Of a DNA stretch of 64,000 bases, positions 27,069 through 36,600 are shown one piece after another. Below the pieces are notes generated by a model, which was given only the letters and a program-made list of their open reading frames with translations, was not told where the DNA came from and made no database searches. The DNA is taken from contig CAWALL010000040.1 of the NCBI GenBank assembly GCA_963782885.1, positions 558,001 through 622,000 of the forward strand, written 5' to 3'. Origin of the DNA: DATAOG01 sp963782885. Lineage in GTDB: Bacteria > Pseudomonadota > Alphaproteobacteria > Geminicoccales > Geminicoccaceae. How positions within the stretch are numbered: position 1 is the stretch's first letter; each line of letters opens with the position of its first letter. Made by a program: the position numbers and the translations under genes.

Positions 27069-28552
27069 GCGAGGCGCCGTCGGGACAGGATCTGATCCCC
27101 GGACAGGACCTGATCCAAGGCGCCACCGGCGCCTGGGAGGTCGTGATCGGGCTCGAGGTCCATGCCCAGATCACCTCCAACGCCAAGCTGTTCTCGGGCG
27201 CGTCGGCCGAGTTCGGGGGCAAGCCCAACCACCACGTATCGCCGATCGATGCCGGCATGCCGGGCATGCTGCCCTCGGTCAACCGGGTCTGCATCGAGCA
27301 GGCGGTGCGCTCGGGGCTCGGGCTGAACGCCGAGATCAACCGCTACTCGGTGTTCGAGCGCAAGAACTACTTCTACCCCGATCTGCCGAACGGCTATCAG
27401 ATCTCGCAGTATGCGAGGCCGCTGGTCGGCCGCGGCGAGCTGGTCATCGAGCTTGCGGACGGCCGGAGCGTCGCGATCGGGATCACGCGGCTGCACGTCG
27501 AGATGGATGCCGGCAAGAGCCTGCACGATCAGCGCCCGGACGCGACGCTGGTCGACCTCAACCGCTCGGGCGTGGCGCTGATGGAGATCGTCTCCGAGCC
27601 CGACCTGCGCTCGGCCGAGCAGGCGGTCGCCTGCATGCGCAAGCTGCGCTCGATCCTGCGCTATCTCGGCACCTGCGATGGCAACATGGAGGAGGGCTCG
27701 CTTCGCTGCGATGCCAACGTCTCGGTCCGCCGCCCGGGCGCGCCGCTCGGCACCCGCACCGAGATCAAGAACCTGAACTCGATGCGCTTCGTCGGCCGGG
27801 CGATCGAATACGAGGCGAGACGCCAGATCGAGGTCCTCGAAGGCGGCGGCGCGGTCGATCAGGAGACCCGGCTGTTCGATCCCGGTCGGGGGGAGACCCG
27901 GGCGATGCGCACCAAGGAGGAGGCGCACGACTATCGCTATTTCCCGGATCCCGACCTGTTGCCGCTGGAGCTGGACGAGGCGTTCATCGAGAAAATCCGG
28001 GCTGAGCTCCCCGAGCTCCCGGATGCCAAGAAGGCGCGCTTCGTCGCCGAGTACGGGCTCAGGGCCGCCGATGCCGAGGTGCTGGTCGCCGAGCGGGCTT
28101 CGGCCGACTATTTCGAAGCCGCCGCACGCGGGCGCGACGCCCAGCTGGTCGCGAACTGGGTGATCACAGAGCTGTTCGGGGCGCTCAACCGGGCCGGCCG
28201 CGACATCGCGCTGTCACCGATCACGCCCGCGCGCCTGGGTGAGCTTATCGATCTGATCCAGGCCGGCACGATCTCGGGCCGGATCGCCAAGGACGTTTTT
28301 GCCGACATGCTGGAGAGCGGTGAGGCCCCCGCGGAGATCGTAGGGAAAAAGGGCCTGAAGCAGATCTCGGACACCGGCGCGCTCGAGAAGATCGTCGACG
28401 AGCTGATCGCCGCCAACCCCGGCCAGGTCGAGAGCTACCAGAAAAACCCGAAGGCGCTCGGGTGGTTCGTCGGCCAGGTCATGCGCGCGACCCAGGGCCA
28501 GGCCAACCCGCAGCTGGTCAACCAGGTGCTGAAGCAGAAGCTCGAGAGGTAG
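27065..28552 (+). CDS. gatB: Asp/Glu-tRNA amidotransferase subunit B
   Basis: 495 residues. The catalytic cradle shows WEVVIGLEVHAQ, SPIDAGMPGMLP, the phosphotransfer and metal region LHVEMDAGKS, and the tail domain ends with QVLKQKLER, the Asn/Gln-tRNA binding YqeY-like part. It phosphorylates the acyl group of the misacylated tRNA and passes ammonia from GatA. An extra 20 residues (SGQDLIPGQDLIQG) precede the usual start, an in-frame duplication of GQDLI. Confidence 0.97.
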   Translation: MSEAPSGQDLIPGQDLIQGATGAWEVVIGLEVHAQITSNAKLFSGASAEFGGKPNHHVSPIDAGMPGMLPSVNRVCIEQAVRSGLGLNAEINRYSVFERKNYFYPDLPNGYQISQYARPLVGRGELVIELADGRSVAIGITRLHVEMDAGKSLHDQRPDATLVDLNRSGVALMEIVSEPDLRSAEQAVACMRKLRSILRYLGTCDGNMEEGSLRCDANVSVRRPGAPLGTRTEIKNLNSMRFVGRAIEYEARRQIEVLEGGGAVDQETRLFDPGRGETRAMRTKEEAHDYRYFPDPDLLPLELDEAFIEKIRAELPELPDAKKARFVAEYGLRAADAEVLVAERASADYFEAAARGRDAQLVANWVITELFGALNRAGRDIALSPITPARLGELIDLIQAGTISGRIAKDVFADMLESGEAPAEIVGKKGLKQISDTGALEKIVDELIAANPGQVESYQKNPKALGWFVGQVMRATQGQANPQLVNQVLKQKLER

Positions 28553-28627
28553 CCGACGGCGCCTCGGCTGCCGCCGACACCGGCGCTCTGGATGGGCTCC
28601 GCGACCCGGCGCGGTGCCACTCGTCCT

Positions 28628-29218
28628 TCAGGTGAGCGCCCGGGCGACCTCGGCCTGGAGCGCCAGCAGCACTTCCTGCTCGAACCAGGGGTGATGCCGG
28701 AACCAGGGGCGATTGCGGGGCGAGGGGTGCGGTAACGGAAAGTGCCCCGGCAGGTAGTCGCGATAGGCGCGCACGGTCTCGGTCAGGCTGGGCTCGCAGC
28801 GGGCGCCCAGATGATGGCGCTGGGCGTGGCGGCCGAGCAGGACCACCAGGCGCAGCGCCGGCATCCCTGCGCGCAGGCGGGCCTGCCAGAGCGGCGCGCA
28901 TTCGGGCCGCGGCGGCAGATCGCCGCCCCGGCCCCGCCCGGGGTAGCAGAAGCCGATCGGCAGGATCGCGACCCGCCCGGGATCGTAAAAGGTGATGCGA
29001 TCGAGGCCGAGCCAGGTGCGGAGCGTGTCGCCCGCGTGGTCGTCGAACGGGATGCCGCGCCGATGGACCGTGCGCCCCGGCGCTTGGCCCGCGATCAGCA
29101 GGCGCGCGCCGGCGCCGACCTGCAGGATCGGCCGCGGCCCGAGCGGCAGATGCGGCGCGCAGACCGCGCAGGCCGCTACCTCGGCCAACAGCCGGTCGAG
29201 CTCACTCCGGCTCGTCAT
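28628..29218 (-). CDS. Uracil-DNA glycosylase-superfamily protein
   Basis: 196 residues of the UDG fold. Motif 1 is LLIAGQAPGRTVHRRGIPFDD, where GQAPG and the following Asp form the base pocket, and motif 2 is PLPHPSPRNRPW, the His-Pro-Ser loop that inserts into DNA. Early cysteines (CAVCAPHLP) resemble part of the Fe-S motif in family 4/5 UDGs but the other two are not clear. Expected role: removal of uracil or related bases. Its start overlaps the end of thpR by 17 bp, so both are probably one transcript running to the left. Confidence 0.85.
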   Translation of the reverse strand: MTSRSELDRLLAEVAACAVCAPHLPLGPRPILQVGAGARLLIAGQAPGRTVHRRGIPFDDHAGDTLRTWLGLDRITFYDPGRVAILPIGFCYPGRGRGGDLPPRPECAPLWQARLRAGMPALRLVVLLGRHAQRHHLGARCEPSLTETVRAYRDYLPGHFPLPHPSPRNRPWFRHHPWFEQEVLLALQAEVARALT

Positions 29219-29765
29219 CGATCCCCGGCACCAGCTCGTAGCTCGCCTCGAGCAGATGCTGGGCGCCGTCCGGCTTGAGCCGGCTCGAATAGAGGTGGAA
29301 GCTGCTGACCGGGAAGCGCTCGCTCCGGTACAGGTTGTGGCGCATCAGATAGGTGGCGAGGCGGTCGCGCGAGAGCGGCGCGCGGACCCGGGCGAGCGTC
29401 ACGTGCGGCGTGAACTTGCGGCCCTCCGGCGGCACGCCGGTCGCGGCCAGGGCCCGGTCGATCCGCCGCTTGAGGCCGGCGAGCTCGGGGCTCTTCGTGA
29501 CCCCGACCCAGAGGATCTGCGGCTCACCGCGCGGCGGGAAGTGGCCCAAGCCTTCGAGGCCGAGCTCGAACGGCCAGCCCTCGACCAGGGCCAGCGCCTC
29601 GACGACCTCGTCGAGGCGGCCGTTGTCGAGCTCGCCGATGAAGCGGAGCGTCAGGTGCTGCTGCTCCGGGTCGAGCCAGCGCACGTCGCCGAGGCCGCGG
29701 GCGAGCGGCTCGAGCGAGCGTTTGACCGGATCGGGCAGCGACAGGGCGACGAACAGGCGGGGCAT
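29202..29765 (-). CDS. thpR: RNA 2',3'-cyclic phosphodiesterase (2H family)
   Basis: 187 residues from ATG 29765 (MPRLFVALSLPDPV), which starts at the conserved beta-strand; the longer frame to 29825 has no motif. The two His-x-Thr-x motifs of the 2H phosphoesterase fold are HLTLRFIG and HVTLARVR. The protein opens 2',3'-cyclic phosphates on RNA and was first called 2'-5' RNA ligase. It precedes the UDG gene and is divergent from the YfgM-like gene. Confidence 0.93.
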   Translation of the reverse strand: MPRLFVALSLPDPVKRSLEPLARGLGDVRWLDPEQQHLTLRFIGELDNGRLDEVVEALALVEGWPFELGLEGLGHFPPRGEPQILWVGVTKSPELAGLKRRIDRALAATGVPPEGRKFTPHVTLARVRAPLSRDRLATYLMRHNLYRSERFPVSSFHLYSSRLKPDGAQHLLEASYELVPGIDDEPE

Positions 29766-29923
29766 CGATCTCTCGAGGCAAGCCGCCCCTCTATAGAACC
29801 GCTTGGCGGCCTTGCCAAACCGCAAGCCCTCCCATACCTACGGGGCGGGCGGGCCCGCCGGGATTGGAGCAGCTCCGCACCTGGCCCGGTTGCCCCACGG
29901 TCAACGAAAGGGCGCTCTTCGTC

Positions 29924-30658
29924 ATGCGTGGGTCGGTCAACAGCGACGAATTCATCCGCGAGGTCGATGAGGCGGTCCGTCAGGACCGTTGGCTGCAGCT
30001 GGCCCGAGAGTACGGCGTCTATTTGATCGCCGGCGTGCTCGCGGTCGTGCTCGGGACCGCCGCCGGCGTCGGCTGGCGGACCTGGCAGCACAATCAGCGC
30101 CTCGAGGAGGCCCGACGCTACGCCGCCGCCGAGGAGCTGCTGCGCCAGGACAAACCCGAAGAGGCGGGCAAGGCGTTCCTGGCGCTGGCCAAGGATGCCG
30201 ACAACGGCTACGGCATCATCGCCCGCCTGCGCGCCGCCGAGGCGCAGGCCAAGGCGGGCGAGGCCAAGGGCGCGGAGCAAACGCTGGGGAGCCTGTCAAA
30301 GGACGGTCAGGCGGCACCCGAATACCGGCAGCTCGGCGATCTCCTGGCGGTCCAGCGGGACTTCGATACCGCCGATCCGGCGACCCTGACCAGCCGGCTG
30401 GCGGGGCTGACCGAGCCCGGCGCCCCCTGGCGCTACAGCGCGCTCGAGCTCGAGGCGCTGGCGCAGCTGCGCGCCGGCCAGACCGACGCCGCGCGGCGCA
30501 CGCTCGGGGAGCTGATCCAGGACGCCGGCACGCCGCCCGATCTCAGCCGGCGCGCGGCCGAGCTTTTGGCCTCGCTCGGCGGCCCGCTCGAGGCGGCGCC
30601 CAAGACCGCGGCCAAGGACGCGACCGTGGAGGACGCCCCGGCGCCGGACGGTCAATGA
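29924..30658 (+). CDS. YfgM-like membrane-anchored TPR protein
   Basis: 244 residues with one transmembrane segment (YLIAGVLAVVLGTAAGVGW, residues 28-46) and a periplasmic alpha-helical TPR-like tail. This is the YfgM/COG2976 layout: an ancillary subunit of the SecYEG translocon that helps proteins fold after export. The stop overlaps the next start (ATGATG), so it is coupled to bamB. YfgM-bamB-der is a conserved run in Proteobacteria. ATG 29924 is chosen over an upstream TTG 29864 because the family starts with the soluble segment VNSDEFIREVDEAV. Confidence 0.85.
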   Translation: MRGSVNSDEFIREVDEAVRQDRWLQLAREYGVYLIAGVLAVVLGTAAGVGWRTWQHNQRLEEARRYAAAEELLRQDKPEEAGKAFLALAKDADNGYGIIARLRAAEAQAKAGEAKGAEQTLGSLSKDGQAAPEYRQLGDLLAVQRDFDTADPATLTSRLAGLTEPGAPWRYSALELEALAQLRAGQTDAARRTLGELIQDAGTPPDLSRRAAELLASLGGPLEAAPKTAAKDATVEDAPAPDGQ

Positions 30659-31980
30659 TGGCCGCCCGTCGGCTCCCGCTTCTGGTTGTCCTGTTGCTCG
30701 CCGCCTGCTCGGGCAACTCCTGGTTCGGCGGCGACGACAAGCCGCCGCTGCCGGGCAAGCGGATCCCGGTCATGTTGCTCGAGCGCCAGCTCGCGGCGGA
30801 CCCGCGCTTGGCCGATCTGCCGATCCGGCTGCCGCCGCCGGTGGTCAATCCCGATTGGCCGCAGGCGGGTGGCGTCGCCAGCCACGCGATGCACCATCTC
30901 GCGGCGGGGGACAATCTCAAGCTCGCCTGGAGCGTCGACATCGGCAGCGGCACCGCCGGCGCCAGCCAGCTCCTGGCCCAGCCGGTGGTCGCCCAGGGTC
31001 TCGTCTACACGATGGACGCCGAGGGCGTGATCAGCGCGTTCGATGTCCGCAAGGGCGAGCGCCGCTGGCAGTACCAGCCCGAGGGCGTCGATGCCGACAG
31101 CGGCCTGCTCGACGGCGGCCTCGCCTACGACAACGGCTGGCTGTTCGTGACCATGAGCTCGGGCAAGGTGCTGGCGCTGAACGCGACCAAGGGCACCGAG
31201 ATCTGGCGCCAGGACCTGGCACTGCCGCTGCACGCCGCGCCGACCGTCGCCCAGGGACGCCTGCTGGTGCTCTCGGCCGACAACCAGCTCTACGCCCTCG
31301 ACGGCGAGACCGGCCGCCCGGTCTGGCGCCATACCGGCTTCTTCGAGGGTGCGGGCCTGCTCGGCGGCCCGAGCCCGGCGGTCGAGGCGGGGGTGGTGGT
31401 CGCGCCCTATTCTTCGGCCGAGGTGTTCGGCCTCCGGCTCGACAACGGGCGCCCGCTGTGGAGCGACACCGTCCAGCGCCCGCGCCGGACCGAAGCGCTC
31501 GCCCAGATCAACGACATCGACGGCCAGCCGGTGATCGATGACGATCAGGTCTACGTCGCGGGCTACGGCGGGCAGATGGCGGCGATCCAGCTGCGGCGGG
31601 GCGTGCGGACCTGGGACCTCGATGTCGGCAGCACCCAGGCGCCGTGGCTCGCCGGCGACTTCATCTACGTGCTGACGATCCGCAACGAGATCGTCTGCCT
31701 GCTGCGCGACAATGGCGGCATCCGCTGGGTGAGCCCGCTGCCGCGGCTGACCGATCCCAACGACCCGAGCTCGATGCCGATCGAGTGGACCGGCCCGATC
31801 CTGGTCGGCGACCGGCTGCTGGTCGCGGGCTCCAATCGCCAGGCGCTGTCGGTGTCACCCTACAACGGCGAGATCCTCGGCCGGCTCGATCTGCCGGGGC
31901 CGGTGCTGATCCCGCCGATCGTCGCCGGCGGCACGGTCTACTTCCTGACCGAGGACGCCGAGCTCCTGGCCTACCGCTGA
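30655..31980 (+). CDS. bamB: Outer membrane protein assembly factor BamB
   Basis: 441 residues. A lipoprotein signal ends in the lipobox LLAAC-SG, so the mature protein is tethered to the outer membrane. The rest is a PQQ-type eight-bladed beta propeller with repeats such as VYTMDAEGVISAFDVRKGERRW, GKVLALNATKGTEIWRQDL and QLYALDGETGRPVWRHTG. In the BAM complex it helps fold outer-membrane proteins. The order YfgM-like, bamB, der is conserved. An AG-rich stop/start overlap couples it to the preceding gene. Confidence 0.93.
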   Translation: MMAARRLPLLVVLLLAACSGNSWFGGDDKPPLPGKRIPVMLLERQLAADPRLADLPIRLPPPVVNPDWPQAGGVASHAMHHLAAGDNLKLAWSVDIGSGTAGASQLLAQPVVAQGLVYTMDAEGVISAFDVRKGERRWQYQPEGVDADSGLLDGGLAYDNGWLFVTMSSGKVLALNATKGTEIWRQDLALPLHAAPTVAQGRLLVLSADNQLYALDGETGRPVWRHTGFFEGAGLLGGPSPAVEAGVVVAPYSSAEVFGLRLDNGRPLWSDTVQRPRRTEALAQINDIDGQPVIDDDQVYVAGYGGQMAAIQLRRGVRTWDLDVGSTQAPWLAGDFIYVLTIRNEIVCLLRDNGGIRWVSPLPRLTDPNDPSSMPIEWTGPILVGDRLLVAGSNRQALSVSPYNGEILGRLDLPGPVLIPPIVAGGTVYFLTEDAELLAYR

Positions 31981-32005
31981 CCCGCCCGTCGCGCGGGCTC
32001 GCCCC

Positions 32006-33349
32006 ATGCCGCTCTCCGTCGCGATCGTCGGCCGCCCGAACGTCGGCAAGTCGACCTTGTTCAATCGCCTGGTCGGGCGCCGGCAGGCGCTGGTCGATCC
32101 GACCCCGGGCGTGACCCGCGACCGCATCCAGGGCGCCGGCCGGATCGGCCCGATCGAGTTCCGGGCGATCGACACCGCCGGTCTCGCCGAGGGCCCGGAG
32201 GGCAGCCTCGAGGAACGCCTCCGGCAGCAGACCGGGGCCGCCCTCGCCGAGGCCGACCTCGCGCTGATGCTGATCGACGCCAAGTCCGGCCTGACCGCGC
32301 TCGACCGCCACTTCGCGAGCTGGCTGCGGCGCCAGGGCAAGCCGGTGGTTCTGGTCGCGAACAAATGCGAAGGCTTGGCCGCTTTGAGCTTCGCGAGCGA
32401 GGCCTGGGCGCTCGGCCTCGGCGCCCCGGTCCCGGTCTCGGCGCAGAACGGCGAAGGTCTCGCAGACCTCGCGACGGCGATCGAGGCCGCCGCCGGCACG
32501 CCGGCCGCGGACGACGAGGGGACGCCGGAGGAGCCGTCGGAGGCAACGCTCCGGCTCGTGGTCGCCGGCCGGCCGAACGTCGGCAAGTCGTCGCTGATCA
32601 ACCGGCTGCTCGAGGACGAGCGTCTGCTGACCGGCCCGGAGCCGGGCCTGACCCGGGACGCGGTCGCGATCGTCTGGCAATGGCGGGGGCGGAAGATCGA
32701 GCTGGTCGACACCGCCGGGCTGCGGCGCCGGGCGCGGATCGTGCACGGCGGGCTGGAGCAGCTGTCGACCCGCTCGGCGCTCGCGGCGCTGCGGCGCGCC
32801 GACGTCGTGCTGCTGCTGGTCGACGGCAGCGCGCCGCTCGAGAAGCAGGACCTCGCGATCGCCAAGCGAGCGATCGAGGCCGGCCCGGCGCTGGTGATCG
32901 CGGCCAACAAATGGGACCTCGTGGCCGAGCCCGGCGCGGCGCTCGCCGGCTTGCGCGAGCGGATCGAGACCCGCCTGCCCCAGATCAAGGGCGTGAGCTG
33001 CCTGCCGATCTCGGTCCTGACCGGCAAGGGCCTGAACCGTCTGCTGCCGGCGGTGGTCCAGGCGCAGGAGCGCTGGTCGAGGCGGGTGCCGACCGCCGCC
33101 CTCAATCGCTGGCTGGAGGCGGCGGTCGCGGACCACGCCCCGCCGATGGCCAAGGGTCGCCGGGTCAAGATCCGCTACGCCACCCAGGCGAGCACGCGGC
33201 CGCCGACCTTCGTCCTGTTCGTCAGCCAGGCGAACGTGCTGCCCGACTCCTATCTCCGCTATCTGGCGAACGGGCTGCGGGAAACCTTCGACCTGAACGG
33301 CGCGCCGCTCCGGCTGGTGCCGCGTACCGGCGACAATCCTTACGTGTGA
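32006..33349 (+). CDS. der: GTPase Der (EngA)
   Basis: 447 residues with two tandem TrmE-Era-EngA GTPase domains and a C-terminal KH-like domain. Domain 1: G1 VGRPNVGKST (residues 8-17), G2 TPGVTRD, G3 DTAG. Domain 2: G1 AGRPNVGKSS near residue 188, G3 DTAGL, G4 NKWD. Length and layout are standard. Essential for assembly of the 50S ribosomal subunit. Twenty-five bases separate it from bamB. Confidence 0.97.
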   Translation: MPLSVAIVGRPNVGKSTLFNRLVGRRQALVDPTPGVTRDRIQGAGRIGPIEFRAIDTAGLAEGPEGSLEERLRQQTGAALAEADLALMLIDAKSGLTALDRHFASWLRRQGKPVVLVANKCEGLAALSFASEAWALGLGAPVPVSAQNGEGLADLATAIEAAAGTPAADDEGTPEEPSEATLRLVVAGRPNVGKSSLINRLLEDERLLTGPEPGLTRDAVAIVWQWRGRKIELVDTAGLRRRARIVHGGLEQLSTRSALAALRRADVVLLLVDGSAPLEKQDLAIAKRAIEAGPALVIAANKWDLVAEPGAALAGLRERIETRLPQIKGVSCLPISVLTGKGLNRLLPAVVQAQERWSRRVPTAALNRWLEAAVADHAPPMAKGRRVKIRYATQASTRPPTFVLFVSQANVLPDSYLRYLANGLRETFDLNGAPLRLVPRTGDNPYV

Positions 33350-33350
33350 A

Positions 33351-33368
33351 GCCGCCGCTTCAGGCGGC
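33351..33368. terminator. Hairpin between convergent der and DUF1127 genes
   Basis: GCCGCC-gcttca-GGCGGC forms a 6-bp stem directly after the der stop and over the DUF1127 stop. No T-run follows on either strand, so termination is plausible but not shown. Confidence 0.4.
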
Positions 33369-33632
33369 CGCGTCCCAGTGCTCCGGCGCCGGTGACGGCG
33401 CGGGCGCGGGCACGAACGGCGGCGGCTGACCGTCGTTTGAACCGATCGGTCCCCGAACGGTCAGCTGCTCCAAAGGCAGCTGGCCGCTGGCGACGGCCGC
33501 GAGCTCGGTGCGCCGCAGGCCGATGTCCGCGAGCATCCGGTCGTCGAGGCTCAGCAGCGCCCGCACGCCCCGGCGCCGCGCGGGCCGCCGCCACGCCGTC
33601 AGTCTGGCCAACCATTGTCGAACGAACATCAT
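33360..33632 (-). CDS. DUF1127 small protein
   Basis: 90 residues. The DUF1127 signature LLSLDDRMLADIGLRRTELAAV occupies residues 28-49 and is preceded by an Arg-rich segment. A Pro/Ala-rich tail follows. In Alphaproteobacteria such Arg-rich small proteins bind RNA and take part in phosphate, sRNA or stress regulation. The start at 33632 is one of two adjacent ATGs (33632 and 33629). Confidence 0.85.
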   Translation of the reverse strand: MMFVRQWLARLTAWRRPARRRGVRALLSLDDRMLADIGLRRTELAAVASGQLPLEQLTVRGPIGSNDGQPPPFVPAPAPSPAPEHWDAAA

Positions 33633-33851
33633 CACCACTTTACCTCGGAAAACCGGCCCCACCTCGCGTCCGGCAGTGCCAGGACGCCGCGCGCAGGGCT
33701 TCGCACGTCGGCCGTCGGTATCGCTGGGCTGGTCGGCCGCGCAGGGCAGCCTTGTTGCACTGCAACATGATATAGGCCGTCGACCCGCGGGCGGCTCCCT
33801 CACAATTGCATGGCTTGCCTGCAGCGGTGAGGGCGCTCTCGGCGGGAGGGG

Positions 33852-34574
33852 CTACCGGTCCGCAGCGGCGCGGATCAGCTCACCGTGGCGGGCGCAGTCT
33901 TTGGCGGCAAGGGCGAGAAAGGGCTCGACCGCGGACTCGGGTGGCGGTCGCTGGCCGGTATCCTCACCCGGATAGGCGCGCGCGCGCAGGCGCGTGCGCA
34001 TCGGTCCGGGATCGACCAGGTTGACCCGGACCCGCGTCCGGCGGACCTCGGCGGCATAGCTCAACACCAGCGCCTCGAGCGCCGCCTTGCTCGCCCCGTA
34101 GGCGCCCCAATAGGGCCGGGTGTCGCGCGCCTGACCGCAGGTGACGAAGATCGCCCGGCCGGCCGGCGCCGTGCGCAGGAGAACGTCGAGCGAGCGGATC
34201 AGGCGGTAGTTGGCGCCGGCGTTCAGCGCCATCACCTGCTCGAACACCTTGGGCTCGACGTGGCCGAGCGGCGAGAGGGTGCCGAGCTCGGCGGCGTTGC
34301 CGATCAGCACGTCGAGCCGGCCGTAGCGCTGGGCGAGCACCCCGCCGAGCTGGTCGATACCCGCGCTCTGGAGCAGGTCGAGCGGGACGAGGGTCGCCCG
34401 GCCGCCGCGCGCGCGCACCCGATCATCGACCTCCTCGAGCGCCCCGGGGGTGCGTCCGATCAGGATCAGCTGCGTGCCTTCGGCCGCGAACGCCTCGGCC
34501 AGTGCCGCGCCGAGGCCGCGGCTGGCGCCGGTGATCAGGATAATGCGCCCGGGCGAGGTCGCGAGCTCAGGCAT
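33852..34574 (-). CDS. Short-chain dehydrogenase/reductase
   Basis: 240-residue classical SDR. Cofactor-binding TGASRGLG (residues 15-22), the GNAAE variant of the NNAG motif, a catalytic Tyr in YGASKAALEAL and the late PGPMRTRLRA are visible. The catalytic Ser position is Thr/Cys-like (FVTCGQARD), a small deviation. It overlaps purF by 8 bp and ends the run radA-cvpA-purF-SDR, an order common in Alphaproteobacteria. The substrate is unknown. Confidence 0.9.
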   Translation of the reverse strand: MPELATSPGRIILITGASRGLGAALAEAFAAEGTQLILIGRTPGALEEVDDRVRARGGRATLVPLDLLQSAGIDQLGGVLAQRYGRLDVLIGNAAELGTLSPLGHVEPKVFEQVMALNAGANYRLIRSLDVLLRTAPAGRAIFVTCGQARDTRPYWGAYGASKAALEALVLSYAAEVRRTRVRVNLVDPGPMRTRLRARAYPGEDTGQRPPPESAVEPFLALAAKDCARHGELIRAAADR

Positions 34575-36024
34575 CCTCGAGCATCAGCGACAGCTGGTCG
34601 GCCGAGCTGCCCTCGCCGACGTCCTCGAGCAGGGTCGGGTAGTCGCCGCTGAAGCAGGCGTCGCAATAATGCGGCTGGACCGGGTTGCGGCGCAGCCCCC
34701 CGACCGCCCGATAGAGGCCACCGATCGACAGGAAGCCCAGGCTGTCGACGCCGATGATCCGGGCCATGGACTCGAGGTTGTTCTGCGCCGCCAGGAGCTC
34801 GGCCCGGTCGGGGGTGTCGACGCCATAGAAGCAGGAGTGGGTGGTGGGCGGGCTCGCGACCCGCATGTGGACCTCGGTGGCGCCCGCCTGCCGGATCATC
34901 GCGACGATCTTGGTCGAGGTCGTGCCGCGGACGATCGAATCGTCGACCAGAACGACGCGCTTGCCGGCGACCGTGGCGCGGTTGGCGTTGTGCTTGAGCT
35001 TGACGCCCAGGTGGCGGATCCGGTCCGAGGGCTCGATGAAGGTCCGGCCGACGTAGTGGTTGCGGATCAGGCCGAGCTCGAACGGCAGCCCGGCCGCCTG
35101 GGCATAGCCGATCGCGGCCGGCACGCCCGAGTCCGGCACCGGGATCACGACATCAGCGGGTGCCGGATGCTCCGCCGCCAGCTCGGCGCCGATCCGCTTC
35201 CTGGTCTCGTAGACGCTCTGGCCCTCGACCGCGCTGTCGGGGCGGGAGAAGTAGACGTATTCGAAGATGCAAAAGCGCCTGGGCGGCAGCGGGAACGGCG
35301 TGATGCTCTCGATCCCGCCCTTGGTTACGGTCACGACCTCGCCGGGCGCCACGTCGCGCACGAACCGGGCGCCCATGATGTCCAGCGCGCAGGTCTCGGA
35401 GGCGAAGATCGGGGCGCCGTCGAGCTCGCCCAGCACCAGCGGCCGGACACCCAACGGGTCGCGCACGCCATAGAGGGCATCGCCCGAGAGCGCCACCAGC
35501 GCGTAGGCGCCCTCGACCTGGGCGAGCGCGTCGACCAGCCGCTCGACCACGGTCGGCTGGCGCGAGCGAGCAATCAGATGGATGATCACCTCGGTGTCCG
35601 AGGTCGACTGGAACAGGCAGCCCTGCTCGACCAGCTCGCGCCGGAGCGTCAGCGCGTTGGTGAGGTTGCCGTTGTGGCCGAGCGCGAGGCCGCCGAAGGC
35701 GAAATCCGCGAACAGCGGCTGGACGTTGCGCAACAGCGGCGCGCCCTGGGTCGAATAGCGGACGTGACCGATCGCGGCCTCGCCGGGCAGCGCGCCGATC
35801 ACCGCCTCGCTGCTGAAATGGTCGCCGACCAGGCCGAGCGCGCGGTGGCTGTGGAACAGGCGGCCATCCAAGGTGACGACGCCGGCCGCCTCCTGGCCGC
35901 GATGCTGGAGCGCGTGCAGGCCGAGCACGGCGTGGGCCGCGGCGGCGTCGTGGCCGAAGATGCCGAACACGCCGCACTCCTCGCGCAGCTTGTCGTCGCC
36001 CGGCCATCGGCGCGATCCGGTCAT
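34567..36024 (-). CDS. purF: Amidophosphoribosyltransferase
   Basis: 485 residues. The N-terminal Ntn amidase domain has its nucleophile Cys in REECGVFGIFGHDA, which needs removal of the 16-residue propeptide. HALQHRGQEAAGVV is typical. The C-terminal PRTase domain carries VVLVDDSIVRGTTS, the PRPP site. Reaction: PRPP + glutamine to phosphoribosylamine, the first step of purine synthesis. Four cysteines in the C-terminal third (CFYG, CDACF) may hold an Fe-S cluster as in Bacillus-type enzymes. It overlaps cvpA by 4 bp. Confidence 0.97.
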   Translation of the reverse strand: MTGSRRWPGDDKLREECGVFGIFGHDAAAAHAVLGLHALQHRGQEAAGVVTLDGRLFHSHRALGLVGDHFSSEAVIGALPGEAAIGHVRYSTQGAPLLRNVQPLFADFAFGGLALGHNGNLTNALTLRRELVEQGCLFQSTSDTEVIIHLIARSRQPTVVERLVDALAQVEGAYALVALSGDALYGVRDPLGVRPLVLGELDGAPIFASETCALDIMGARFVRDVAPGEVVTVTKGGIESITPFPLPPRRFCIFEYVYFSRPDSAVEGQSVYETRKRIGAELAAEHPAPADVVIPVPDSGVPAAIGYAQAAGLPFELGLIRNHYVGRTFIEPSDRIRHLGVKLKHNANRATVAGKRVVLVDDSIVRGTTSTKIVAMIRQAGATEVHMRVASPPTTHSCFYGVDTPDRAELLAAQNNLESMARIIGVDSLGFLSIGGLYRAVGGLRRNPVQPHYCDACFSGDYPTLLEDVGEGSSADQLSLMLEDA

Positions 36025-36596
36025 TGCCTGGCCAGCTCCCGGGCGGTGCCGCCGAGCTGCTCGCCGCGCTGGCGGGCGATGTCGGCCGCCGCCCTGCCAT
36101 TGCGGGCGAGGTCCTCCGGCACGAAACGCTGCAACAGCCCGGCACCTTCCTTGACGTAGGGCAGGACCAGCGCCTGCCTGACCCAGGCCGGCTGCTCCTC
36201 CGGCGCGAGCACCACCGACATGCCGAGATAGACGGCGCAGACGATCACGGCACCGCGCGCTGCGCCGAACGCCGCCCCCGCGACCCGGTCGGCGACCGCG
36301 ACCCGGCCGCCCGGCAGACGATCCGCGAGCATGGCAGCCACCAGCTTGAAGGCGATCAAGGGCACGATGAACACGACGCAGAACGCGGCGATGTCGGCCA
36401 GCCAGGGCGATTCGATGGTCTTGCGGGCGAGCTCGCGGACGTCGTCGAAACCATACCAGGCGAGCGCGCCGGCGCCGGTCCAGCTGGCGATCGCGAGCGC
36501 CTCGCGGGTCGCTCCGCGCGCCAGCGATACCAGCACCGAAATGCCGATCACCAGCAGGACCGCGAGATCGAACAAGGTCGGATGCAGGTTGGCCAT
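36021..36596 (-). CDS. cvpA: CvpA family membrane protein
   Basis: 191 residues with four hydrophobic segments: FDLAVLLVIGISVLVSLARGA, ALAIASWTGAGALAWYG, IAAFCVVFIVPLIAF and GAVIVCAVYLGMSVVLA. CvpA is named for colicin V export in E. coli and is usually next to purF, as here. The starting ATG is 36596; a longer frame to 36614 would overlap the radA stop. The C-terminal 50 residues are soluble and hydrophilic. Confidence 0.9.
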   Translation of the reverse strand: MANLHPTLFDLAVLLVIGISVLVSLARGATREALAIASWTGAGALAWYGFDDVRELARKTIESPWLADIAAFCVVFIVPLIAFKLVAAMLADRLPGGRVAVADRVAGAAFGAARGAVIVCAVYLGMSVVLAPEEQPAWVRQALVLPYVKEGAGLLQRFVPEDLARNGRAAADIARQRGEQLGGTARELARQ

Positions 36597-36600
36597 CGGT

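Noticed and set aside
26711..27928. Minus-strand frame opposite gatA/gatB
   Set aside because: Antisense to two essential, motif-complete genes.
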